Shown: in pieces, positions 27,655 to 36,014 of the stretch
How positions within the stretch are numbered: the stretch's first letter is position 1
Layout of the letters: each line of letters starts with the position of its first letter
NCBI GenBank assembly: GCA_018985225.1
Contig: JADGIF010000017.1
Coordinates: forward strand, 1 to 40,692
DNA length: 40,692 nucleotides
Source: Amoeboradix gromovi
Taxonomy: Eukaryota; Sanchytriomycota; Sanchytriomycetes; Sanchytriales; Sanchytriaceae
Direction of reading: 5' to 3'
The notes under the pieces: generated by a model
Databases searched by the model: none
What the model was told of the DNA's origin: nothing
What the model saw: only the letters and a program-made list of their open reading frames with translations
Made by a program: the position numbers and the translations under genes

Positions 27655-27777
27655 TCACTTTTTATCTGGCTTTATAAACTGCGTATCATACCATTCCGGC
27701 TGCTGCGGTGCGAATTCATAATAATAATTGCAGTTGTAGTTTGTGGTACCTATGTACTCTGGATAAAAGCTGTCCAT
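27655..27777 (-). CDS. tiny Tyr/Asn-rich ORF between inverted Fanzor relics
   Basis: A 40-codon frame from an ATG at 27775-27777 (MDSFYPEYIGTTNYNCNYYY...) to TGA at 27655. It lies in the unique spacer between the two inverted copies. No family is recognised; it may be chance or the start of a host or element gene. Confidence 0.2.
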   Translation of the reverse strand: MDSFYPEYIGTTNYNCNYYYEFAPQQPEWYDTQFIKPDKK

Positions 27778-27892
27778 TACTTAAGAGTATTGATTGAACC
27801 CATTTATACCAAAACTGTAAATTAGACAGTGGGTGACCACCAGTCACTCAAAGATATCAAAGTCATGTTATGCCATGTGATGTTTACGGCTC

Positions 27893-28424
27893 AATTGTTT
27901 TCTTGAATAAATCATTTATCGCGAATTTGTATGCATTTTTATATAATTTCGTGACTTAATGGATGTAATCCCGAATATGTCATATCTAAAGAAATAACTA
28001 GCAGGTGCAGCATGCATTCATCAACACTGAGTAACTGGTCCAAACATGGAAGAATTAGATGTCTTTCAATGCCACAAAAGATATATATGTACAATTTGTT
28101 CAAGGAACGCTTGAAGTTCAAGTGTAAACAAAGAGGAAAAACGATGGTTGAATGTAATGAAGCGTTTACTAGTCAGACATGTACAAGATGTGGTACTATA
28201 AAGAAAACCAACTTGGAGACCTACACTTGTACAAAGTGTCATTTGGAGATAGATAGAGACCACATGGCAGCAAGGAACATATACATCAAGTATCTGCATC
28301 CTTGTTCAATACCGCCTCAAGGTAGTGAAAGCGTGAGCAATCACTGTAAGGGAGCATCTAGCATTGCTAGTTTCTCTGTGTAAATTCACGATTTCTCGGA
28401 AATCAGGACTTTTAACGGGGAGTG
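27893..28424 (+). pseudogene. Fanzor/TnpB-like nuclease relic, copy A (best preserved C-terminus)
   Basis: An open frame of about 142 codons (27955-28383) encodes the C-terminal part of a Fanzor (eukaryotic TnpB-related, RNA-guided) endonuclease. It has FKERLKFKCKQRGKTMVECN, then EAFTSQTCTRCG with the RuvC-II glutamate and first zinc pair, YTCTKC with the second pair, and DRDHMAARNI with the RuvC-III aspartate. A ~33-residue tail follows. The N-terminal wedge/REC and RuvC-I regions are missing, and the frame begins after a stop, so it is a truncated relic. Downstream of the stop lies a conserved ~40-bp segment shared by all four copies, ending in CTTTTAACGGG. Confidence 0.82.
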
Positions 28425-28459
28425 AATATTAATTTGAATCATTTATTTTTTTAAACAAT

Positions 28460-29425
28460 TTACTGTACTTGTGTAAAATGTGCAAGTACTGCCACACATC
28501 CAACTATACTCTCATTTCCATACTGGCTTGCCTTGTACATTCTTTCAGCTATAATCTTTGCCATTTTAGGCCTCAACATATAATCATTGTCTTTCAAAGG
28601 CATTACTTTAATCACCTTCAACATTCCATTCATTATGTCATTTGGGGAGTATCCTTGTTTGTATAGTCCCACAATCTTCTCAATGCCCATGTTCAAGTTC
28701 TTGTTCAAGCAAAATGCTATACCATCTTGAATAATGCTAGGATGAGGTGTATCTGCTACCTTGTAGACAGCATCAGCAACTAGCGGTTGAGGGAAAGTGC
28801 TTGCACTTTGTAATATGTTCACAGCTTGTCTTAGATCACCCTCACTGGTAAATGCTACGGCTTCCACAAATTCGCGAGTTAATTCTATGTTCTCTAGTTT
28901 GGCAATATGATACACACGAGCGCAAATCTCAGAGTCAGTTATATGTGCATACCTTAGTATTGCACATCGGCTTTGAATTGGCTCTATCACTTTACTGCTG
29001 AGATTACATGCCAAGGCAAATCTAGTAGAACTACTGTACATCTCCATTATTCGCCGTAGAGCTTGCTGAGAACCAGTTGTCATACTATCAACTTCATCTA
29101 AAATAACAATCTTGAATAGATTAGAAGGTAAAGTAACTTTTTGTTGAGCAAATTGTTTGATTTGATTACGAACAACGTCAATACCACGCTCATCACTTGC
29201 ATTAAGTTCAAGCACAGCTTTCTTGTAATGCTCACCAAGCAAATCGTGAGCCAATGCATGCATACTACTAGTTTTACCAATGCCTGCACTTCCGCTCAGT
29301 AGAAGGTGGGGCATGTTCTTACTAGCCAGCATGCTTTTTAATCGCTGCACAATATCTTCATTGCCTACAACATCAGATAATGACCTTGGTCTGTACTTTT
29401 CAACAAGAGGTAATTCTGCACTCAT
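28460..29425 (-). CDS. RFC4: replication factor C small subunit (Rfc4/RFC2-type)
   Basis: AAA+ clamp-loader subunit that opens and loads PCNA at primer-template junctions. The product is 321 aa from the ATG at 29423-29425; the open frame upstream has no ATG. It starts ELPLVEKYRPRSLSDVVGN (RFC box II). Walker A is SGSAGIGKTSS, Walker B VILDEVDSM (DEVD instead of DEAD), sensor 1 CNLSSKVIEPIQSRC with the SRC motif, and sensor 2 GDLRQAVNILQ. VLELNASDERGIDVVRNQIK is almost the yeast Rfc4 text. The length equals that of yeast Rfc4 (323). The stop is followed by TTTAAAAAAATAAATG. Confidence 0.95.
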   Translation of the reverse strand: MSAELPLVEKYRPRSLSDVVGNEDIVQRLKSMLASKNMPHLLLSGSAGIGKTSSMHALAHDLLGEHYKKAVLELNASDERGIDVVRNQIKQFAQQKVTLPSNLFKIVILDEVDSMTTGSQQALRRIMEMYSSSTRFALACNLSSKVIEPIQSRCAILRYAHITDSEICARVYHIAKLENIELTREFVEAVAFTSEGDLRQAVNILQSASTFPQPLVADAVYKVADTPHPSIIQDGIAFCLNKNLNMGIEKIVGLYKQGYSPNDIMNGMLKVIKVMPLKDNDYMLRPKMAKIIAERMYKASQYGNESIVGCVAVLAHFTQVQ

Positions 29426-29601
29426 CCCCGTTGTCAACAAAATTTTAATCTCGAAATTGACGATATCTGACACTTTCAAGTTGTCGTGGCTACGATTATC
29501 GGTAAAAGTTAAAATTCAGTTATGCAGCTTTTGTCTCAAGGGATATATTGGTAAAGTGGCGATAAGTGCTAAATTTCAATTTCAGTAAGCAAACATTTAT
29601 T

Positions 29602-31623
29602 TTATTGTACAAAGTTGGTAATCATGATTACCAAAATTCCGCTTAATACAGACGAGCCACTGTACATTAAGTCAGTTGGGGCTTCTAGTACAGAAGCATA
29701 TGACACCTGACTTTTATCATGCGCTACAGACTTCTCAGGTACAGCTGAGGATTCGCTTTTTGCAGAATTAGCAGGCAGTTTTGATGCTTCTGATTCTGAT
29801 GCTTCTGATTTTGACGGTTCTGATTTTGACGGTTCTGATTTTGACGATACTGGCTTTGATGGTACTGGCTTTGATGGTTTTGGTTTTGACTGCTCCTCAT
29901 TTAATGGGGCTATAGGTACATATGGGGTTGAATCAGACGCCGTAGCAATGATATTTGCAGGCTTTGATTTTATTGGGGCAGATTCTGGTAATTTGTATGC
30001 ATTTTCGATTGGCTTGGACGCTTCCATCTTTGCAACTGTAGGTTTTACTGCTTTTGGCAGGGGATTCAAAGTTTTGCAAAATGCTCCCCCGTATCCTGGT
30101 TTACACTCGCAACCAAATGCGGTACAAGTTCCATTAGCACCACACTTACATGCCTTATCTCCAAGTTGATGCTTAGCCTGAATAACTTGGCATTCCTTTG
30201 CCTTCTCTAAGTCTGAACTAGTTTTGATTACGTCTTCGGTTTTCTTTTGTAATTGGGTTAAGCATTGTTTTCTTGCTGCTTCTAAAGCCAAACTAATACC
30301 ATTGACCATGGTAAACGCATAATCTGCAATACAACCTTTTATAATGTATTGCAGATCTGCCTTGTTTCCAACTGTTAGAAAATCATGAGCATCGCAGATC
30401 ATATTGCAATTCTTTTCTGCTTCCTCCAACGATGGCTTCACCAAAGCGTTCTGAGCTTTGGTTGGTAAGAGCACTGCATCTTTAGGCGGTGCTACATATT
30501 TTACTGGCACATGGATTTTGAATCCAGTGTGTACCTTCTTACCTGTTTCTTGGCCATAGCTATTCTTTGGACGAGTCTCTTCAGTTTCTACTGGGGCAGT
30601 GGCTTTTTGAGTTTCTACTGGGGCAGTGGCTTTTTGAGTTTCTACTGGGGCGAGATCTACAATTGGTGTTACTGGTTTTGGAGGTGTGTATATAACATCA
30701 CAACTTACTGGTAGCTGGCACTCGTTGAATCCTGGTGCTGGGGCTGATTTTGGCATTGCTACAGTCACCTCATTTGGTGCAAAATACGACTGACTGTCAG
30801 CCACTACATACTCTGGGACAGTCACATCTGCAACATGTTCATAATCAGGATTGCATATGGATGGAGCATATTTGGATACATCTTGACCTGGTGCATTCAC
30901 GACTACATCCAACCCCAGTGCGAAGTTCTTGTTAGTGTTGATAACAATGTTCCCTGGTAATGTTACGATTGATCCCCCATTAGGAGTTACTTGAATTGTA
31001 GTACCATGAGATGCGGCACACTTGTTAGACGAATGGCAGTTATACTGGGTAGTTGCCAAGTCGGCCACGTAAACATTGTCCAAATAGCGAATACCTACCT
31101 TAGTATTGCATGTAGGACCTCCATAGCATTTCTCATGGAGAACTTGTACATCGAATAAGTCACTCTTAACCAACCACGCAGCTCCTTCGGCATAGTTGTT
31201 GTATTGAACATTTGTAAAGGTGGAGATATGAGGATCTCCTGTACTTTTGCAACTTGCTTGCTGTTGCTCAAAGTTGCGATTGATGGCTAATTGTGGATCA
31301 GCAACTGGAATTTCGCCACCGTTCTTTGAGCAGATCTTCATTTTTAGCAAATCTGTTTTTACTCCCTCGCCTCGATCACTCAACATTCCAATGAAGTTGA
31401 TAGGTTCTGCTACTAATCCTATACCGTTTTTTACATCTATTCGGCATTTGTCAATCGCAGCTATAGGGGACTCAAAGAAAATTGAGAAATCATCGTCAAT
31501 AGGCTTGAAGTCCATTTTCACCACTCCAGCTTGAGTCGCAGTGCATTGTACATCTTTGACATCAAAGGTTGGTCCAACTGGAGCCATTGCATCACGTGAT
31601 AACGCTAAAGAAAACAAGTTCAT
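29602..31623 (-). CDS. secreted VWD/EGF-like, GPI-type surface protein
   Basis: A 673-aa protein with modular extracellular architecture. A short hydrophobic start (MNLFSLALS) opens it, and the VWD-type core begins at STGDPHISTF (about residue 132), with many cysteines. PVETQKATA repeats (about 2.5 copies) follow, then a Cys-containing helical region and an EGF-like module (CKCGANGTCTAFGCECKPGY, GGAFC). A Ser/Lys/Pro/Glu repeat stretch and a GPI-type tail (SGSSVLSGILVIMITNFVQ) end it. It is a likely cell-surface or wall protein; interaction with a host or substrate is speculative. The signal peptide is as short as in the two GPI repeat proteins. The stop is followed by TAAAATAAATG. Confidence 0.8.
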   Translation of the reverse strand: MNLFSLALSRDAMAPVGPTFDVKDVQCTATQAGVVKMDFKPIDDDFSIFFESPIAAIDKCRIDVKNGIGLVAEPINFIGMLSDRGEGVKTDLLKMKICSKNGGEIPVADPQLAINRNFEQQQASCKSTGDPHISTFTNVQYNNYAEGAAWLVKSDLFDVQVLHEKCYGGPTCNTKVGIRYLDNVYVADLATTQYNCHSSNKCAASHGTTIQVTPNGGSIVTLPGNIVINTNKNFALGLDVVVNAPGQDVSKYAPSICNPDYEHVADVTVPEYVVADSQSYFAPNEVTVAMPKSAPAPGFNECQLPVSCDVIYTPPKPVTPIVDLAPVETQKATAPVETQKATAPVETEETRPKNSYGQETGKKVHTGFKIHVPVKYVAPPKDAVLLPTKAQNALVKPSLEEAEKNCNMICDAHDFLTVGNKADLQYIIKGCIADYAFTMVNGISLALEAARKQCLTQLQKKTEDVIKTSSDLEKAKECQVIQAKHQLGDKACKCGANGTCTAFGCECKPGYGGAFCKTLNPLPKAVKPTVAKMEASKPIENAYKLPESAPIKSKPANIIATASDSTPYVPIAPLNEEQSKPKPSKPVPSKPVSSKSEPSKSEPSKSEASESEASKLPANSAKSESSAVPEKSVAHDKSQVSYASVLEAPTDLMYSGSSVLSGILVIMITNFVQ

Positions 31624-31876
31624 TCTATATGTCTTACGTTATCTTGCTCTGCTTTTAAATCCATTTTCGCTAATTATTAAGTTTCTGATTGGTTTAGGAA
31701 GATGATAAAATTCCAATCAGTAATCAATTCTGAGAATAGATTAACACTGTAAATTAAAAGTAAAAAAGTGGCAAATTAATATTTTTAATCTCTTAGGCCC
31801 TTATGATTTGCGGGTCGCCGTGTCAGCAAATTATTCAAGGCGAATTTGCGCATTTACCGAATCCTGATTATAATTA

Positions 31877-32375
31877 AGTGCGACCAAGCCTTACTGGTAC
31901 TTGCCACTTAAATACAGCTTTATTTTTGTAGCTTGCCCCAAGTAGTACAGTCAGAAATAATAATACATTTTTTGTTATCCATTTAGCTAATGGCGCATGT
32001 ACTTCTTTAATGCCAGACCCGTATCTAAGTACTGCCTATATAATTGATGTTTCTTTATCTTTAGTATAATCAGCTGAAATGCAGTGAGTTTTAGTAGAGT
32101 AGTATGTTCAACTCTGCTACTCTAACTCCCTCGAATAATGTAGAAACTTTAATTCCAAAGTCATTCGGAAACTTAATAGGAAATTCTTGTGGACCAAGGT
32201 CAAATTTCCTGCGCATTGCATTTCTCAAGATATACTACTAGTTCAGGATAGGCATCAACATTCATGATAGTCTTCTGGAACAGGATTCGCTGAATCTGCT
32301 ACTAATTGGTATTTAGCTCTCGTTCTAACATGCACAGTGATGAGAAATAGCGAGGCGGATACTAGCTATACTCAC
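31877..32375 (-). pseudogene. decayed minus-strand gene of unknown family
   Basis: Successive coding-like pieces in different minus-strand frames follow one another: VRTRAKYQLVADSANPVPED, then MNVDAYPELVVYLEKCNAQ, then FDLGPQEFPIKFPNDFGIKV, then HCISADYTKDKETSII, a stop, and GSGIKEVHAPLAKWITKNV, running to a TAA near 31877. About three frameshifts and two internal stops break it. The composition is clearly protein-like but I do not recognise the family; it could be a transposon ORF or a lost gene. Confidence 0.45.
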
Positions 32376-32476
32376 AGTATTTTCTATGGTACACCCTTTG
32401 GTGAGCTTTTAGATGGTCCGTTATACAGAAATTGGACAAACAACAAATAAATGGTTTATTCAATGGAATTCATCAT

Positions 32477-32946
32477 CTCGTTAAAAGTCCTGATTTCCGA
32501 GAAAATTGAGAATTTTGACAGAGAAACTGACCGTCACAGTGATTGCTCACGCTTGCACTACCCTGAGGCGGGATTGAATAAGGATGCAGATACTTGATGT
32601 ATATGTTCCTTTCTGCCATATGGTCTCTATCTATTTCCAAATGACACGATGTACATGAATAGCTCTCCAAATTGGTTTTCTTTAGAGTGCCACATAGTGT
32701 ACATGGCATCAAATTTCCATCTTTGGACCAGCTTATCAGTCTGAGACGAATGTATGCTGCACCTGCTAGTTATTTCTTTAGATTTGACATATTCAGGATT
32801 GCATCCATTTATTCCATTTACCATTTGCGAAAAGGAAGAATATCGAGTATTTGAGCTATTAGAAAAATCTGGAAAAGTCTTGAAATTATACAAAAATGCA
32901 TACAAATTCACGATAAATGATTTATTCAAGAAAACAATCGAGCCGG
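32477..32946 (-). pseudogene. Fanzor/TnpB-like nuclease relic, copy C
   Basis: Minus-strand copy sharing the left boundary (CTCGATTGTTTTCTTGAATA) and right end with copies A and B. It keeps LNKSFIVNLYAFLYNF and EYVKSKEITSRCSIHSS, loses the middle part and the first half of the zinc ribbon, then reads CGTLKKTNLESYSCTSC and DRDHMAERNIYIKYLHPYS. A frameshift near 32690-32700 separates the two parts. Not functional. Confidence 0.78.
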
Positions 32947-33166
32947 CTCATACATGCAGCATAATCCTACTTAAGGATCATTTAAATTAGATCATGGTCA
33001 TTTATGACTATATTGTTGTGGGCTTCTGGTAATTCAACATCTTCAATTTCATTAAATACTTACCTTAGGCTATGAACAAGTCTCGCAAATGAGTAGTATA
33101 AAATCTTTTTAAGGCTTGTGGGTTCTCAATTTTACATCTTATCCAAGCCGCTCATTTTGAGGAGTT

Positions 33167-33190
33167 TGGGACACCGAATATAAAAACTTG
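33167..33190 (+). repeat. transposon-end motif, copy 4
   Basis: TGGGACACCGAATATAAAAA then CTTG; pairs with 33951-33968. Confidence 0.7.
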
Positions 33191-33950
33191 GGTACTGTTT
33201 TTAAGAATATTTCGAGATATCTTGATTTGTGGGTAATGTAGTAAATCAAATACAAATACTATTTCAAGAGTTTTCAACCAGATATATGGCAAACAGAATG
33301 TATAAAACCTGAAAACATTATTGATTATGAAATACAAGTCGTACGTTTTGACCATTCGGTCTATTCAACTGTAGATGAGCGGTATTAAGAGAAGCTGAAG
33401 TTGGTTCTAAATAACACTGCTTATGCCATTAATTTTTTACCCTTCACAATTAACATGTTCGGAAAAGATTTCGAGAAATTTTATAACCAAGCAACCCAAA
33501 GTTAGATGGCACTAATTAAGATCATTCGAAATCGATCCGGATATTTTCGATTTATTTAGAGCAGAATTGTATAAGATCGATTTTTCACATGAAGATGATA
33601 AAATGTTATCTGAAATTCGAATTTTAAACTGTTACGGACTCAAGATGACTGCGAAGGATAAATAAAACAAGTTCATTCCACCTTCTTAAGTAATTCGATT
33701 CCAAAATTTCAAGTCACTCAAATAAATTAAATGTTTGGTCTAATTATCATGTTTCATTGAATATTCTCTAGAATTCTATTGGTCTTTATTTAATATAATA
33801 TCTAAATTTGGTTTAGAATTATCTTTAAATGGAAAAATTGATGTGACAAATGAAAATGGACTTGAAATTGGAAGTTTTGACTAGAACTGTTTCACAGGTG
33901 CTGAAATGTTCAAATTTTAAGTACTATGAAATTTTTGAGTTGCAATAGCC

Positions 33951-33968
33951 TTTATATTTGGTGCCCCA
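33951..33968 (-). repeat. transposon-end motif, copy 5 (inverted)
   Basis: TTTATATTTGGTGCCCCA, right end of the 802-bp element. Confidence 0.7.
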
Positions 33969-34082
33969 TTTGTTTTAAGACGTTTGTCCAATTTTTGCAA
34001 TTATTTCTCACGTTATACAAAAAAACTTCATATTACAAGAGACAATAATCCTATCTCGTGTCTAACATGATTTATTGAAGTG

Positions 34083-35012
34083 TCAGTCTACTACATTCAT
34101 CGTTTTTACATGTTTTCCATAAATCGGCTGATATTTGTCAAAAACCCATTTCAGTTCTTTTTTGTACAGCTCCTGCAACGCTTGGATCTGCTCGGTTGTA
34201 GGTTTGCTCGTCTTTTTCACGGCTATGGGTCTACCAACTATTGTAGTCAATGGCTCCTTGTACGGTAAAATCGCAAATAAACCATGAAACACAGTCAGTA
34301 AAAATCCAAAATAGTTTTTAATAAACGACTGAATTTGTAGCAAGTTTTTGTTCTCTATTTTATAGACTTTGTAAATATCAGTTTCACCAAATGTGAATAC
34401 AGGTACAACATCAACTCCATTCTCCAATGCTAGTTTAAAAAATCCCATTCTTTTATTTATTATTACATTTATATTATACTTGTCATAATGTGTAACCTCT
34501 TGTGCGCCTCCCAGCACGACTGCCAGCGAGTTTCCTTGCTTCAAGTTCAATTCCATAGTCTTCTTAGAGCAGCTTAAGTAACCTAATAGAATAAAAACAT
34601 CTCTGAATATTGGCATATAGAAGTTGAAATCTATAGTCACCACTCTGATCGGTCTTTTGTAGTGTCTTGCAAAGTTGTTCCCATTTGTACCCAATGTACA
34701 AAAACAATTTGTTCCAATGATGCCATGCGGACTGTAGCTGAACAAGTACTGTTTGTCTTTTAATGGCTCATCTACTATTACTTGTGATGGGAAATATTCT
34801 GCCAAATGCTTAAATATTTCAGCATTTCTAAATCCTATACTATATCTCCCCGTATTAAATGGGCTCTTGTCCACCAACATCCATACAGTGTACACTACCG
34901 CTATAATCCAGTAGTTACTGAATGTCAATAAAACGTATATAATAGGCGTGAAGAATATATTTGTGCATACTATCACACTGATAAACTGTTTCCAAGAGTC
35001 AAAGCCAAACAT
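34083..35012 (-). CDS. DGAT2-family acyl-CoA:diacyl/monoacylglycerol acyltransferase
   Basis: A 309-aa ER enzyme that makes triacylglycerol (or acylates monoacylglycerol or wax alcohols). Two close N-terminal hydrophobic segments (FISVIVCTNIFFTPIIYVLL and WIIAVVYTVWMLVD) are followed by the catalytic YSPHGIIG (HPHG in most DGAT2s; the first His is Ser here), then FILLGYLSCSKKT, VLGGAQE and VFTFGETDIY. The C-terminal VGRPI motif is present as IVGRPIAV. The length is typical for compact members. The stop is followed 10 nt later by AATAAA. Substrate specificity is not readable from sequence. Confidence 0.92.
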   Translation of the reverse strand: MFGFDSWKQFISVIVCTNIFFTPIIYVLLTFSNYWIIAVVYTVWMLVDKSPFNTGRYSIGFRNAEIFKHLAEYFPSQVIVDEPLKDKQYLFSYSPHGIIGTNCFCTLGTNGNNFARHYKRPIRVVTIDFNFYMPIFRDVFILLGYLSCSKKTMELNLKQGNSLAVVLGGAQEVTHYDKYNINVIINKRMGFFKLALENGVDVVPVFTFGETDIYKVYKIENKNLLQIQSFIKNYFGFLLTVFHGLFAILPYKEPLTTIVGRPIAVKKTSKPTTEQIQALQELYKKELKWVFDKYQPIYGKHVKTMNVVD

Positions 35013-35029
35013 AGGAGAAATTTAATATA

Positions 35030-35400
35030 AAAATCATATCCGACCCAATGTTAGAGAACCTTGGCACTATAACTTGGAGGACCACCTGAAAAGATGTGTC
35101 ATATAATATGCCTCCAAGCCTTTTTTCAATATGAAAATGCACTGGCACTCTCTTTCAAAATAGCTTGGCTGATTTGCACTTGAGCATATGTTGCACTATC
35201 ACAGCTGATAACCATTTTCATATTCTGTCTTAATATTTGTTATCTTATTCTAGTGCTTCATTATAATCTTTTTTGCTCTTTTCGCTTTTTTTCATTTCTT
35301 TGTTGTGTTTGGCATGATGAATAAATGATAATGGGTAATCTAGTATTGTTTCTAGGTCCTCCTTTTACTTGGAAATGAGGACTTTTTGTCACAATGGATC
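35030..35400 (-). other. coding-like relics of uncertain origin
   Basis: The minus strand has short protein-like pieces (KKAKRAKKDYNEALE near 35270, and LGGILYDTSFQVVLQVIVPR near 35065-35125) separated by stops. Probably mobile-element debris. Confidence 0.25.
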
Positions 35401-35419
35401 TCTTATATTTGCAATAACA

Positions 35420-35446
35420 TGGGACACCAAATATAAAATATATACC
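35420..35446 (+). repeat. transposon-end motif, copy 6
   Basis: TGGGACACCAAATATAAAAT then ATATACC. Together with 35505-35640 it is an inverted relative of the right end at 21060-21247. Confidence 0.7.
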
Positions 35447-35506
35447 AAGTCTTTTTTAAAGTAGGTGCTTCATAGGGAGGAAATACTATTATTAATAAAA
35501 GTCCTT

Positions 35507-35641
35507 TCAAACCAATTTTCTTTCATTGGCGTCATTCCTCTCTTTAAATAAAACAAGATGACTCTCTATCTCTTTCAAATAAGGTCTGAGTGTGTAGGCA
35601 AAAGGTGCATTATCTACTTCTTTACCACTATTATCTTCCAT
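35507..35641 (-). pseudogene. right-end remnant of the 21-kb element family
   Basis: A 44-codon minus-strand frame (MEDNSGKEVDNAPFAYTLRP...) overlaps DNA similar to 21060-21180: shared AATGCACCTTTTGC, TTTTATTT, AATGAAAGAAAA and TTTTATTAATxATAG blocks in the same order before the end motif. In the frame equivalent to 21 kb it reads CTFC, but with many stops. Confidence 0.4.
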
Positions 35642-35649
35642 TTTCTTTT

Positions 35650-36014
35650 TCTTCTTACCACCTTAAGTACAACTTGTTTTTGTTTTCTCTTCTTCCTGTT
35701 AATCATTGTTTCTAAGATTTTGATGGATGAAAGTCTTTTATACTAAAATAATTTGCTTGAAGAGACTAATTTAGTTTAATTACTATCGGTTAACACACAC
35801 TTGAAATAATGATCCAACCTATTTCAGAAAGTTAGTCTACTTTTTACAGTATATGTTCCATGGCTATATCACAACCTCTGTCATTCTACTAATAATCATA
35901 ATGTTTGCGTGTAGATTGTGTCAAACAAATACCAACACCTCTTCCACCAGTCAATATACGAGAGTTATGTTTCGTTAGGGTTTAAGTTTAACTTTTAGTA
36001 AATTCATTTATTAA
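35650..36014. other. gap between the element remnant and the RING gene
   Basis: No gene recognised. Short minus-strand fragments near 35900-35960 (ILTGGRGVGICLTQSTRKH) look coding-like but are broken. Confidence 0.3.

Larger units (their letters stand above)
33167..33968. mobile_element. 802-bp element with inverted terminal motifs
   Basis: TGGGACACCGAATATAAAAA starts at 33167, and the inverted TTTATATTTGGTGCCCCA ends at 33968. The interior has decayed plus-strand coding: about 33528-33665 (FEIDPDIFDLFRAELYKIDF and onward) and about 33780-33884 (FGLELSLNGKIDVTNENG). The latter shares ELSLNG with the Fic protein of the 19.5-kb unit, which may be coincidence. No target duplication is evident. 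Confidence 0.5.

Noticed and set aside
29426-29479. Upstream extension of the RFC subunit
   Set aside because: No ATG in the extension, and the conserved start ELPLVEKYRP follows the ATG at 29423-29425.
35558-35746. Hydrophobic plus-strand ORF of 62 codons
   Set aside because: T-rich sequence gives artificial hydrophobic residues; the opposite strand matches the 21-kb element right end instead.
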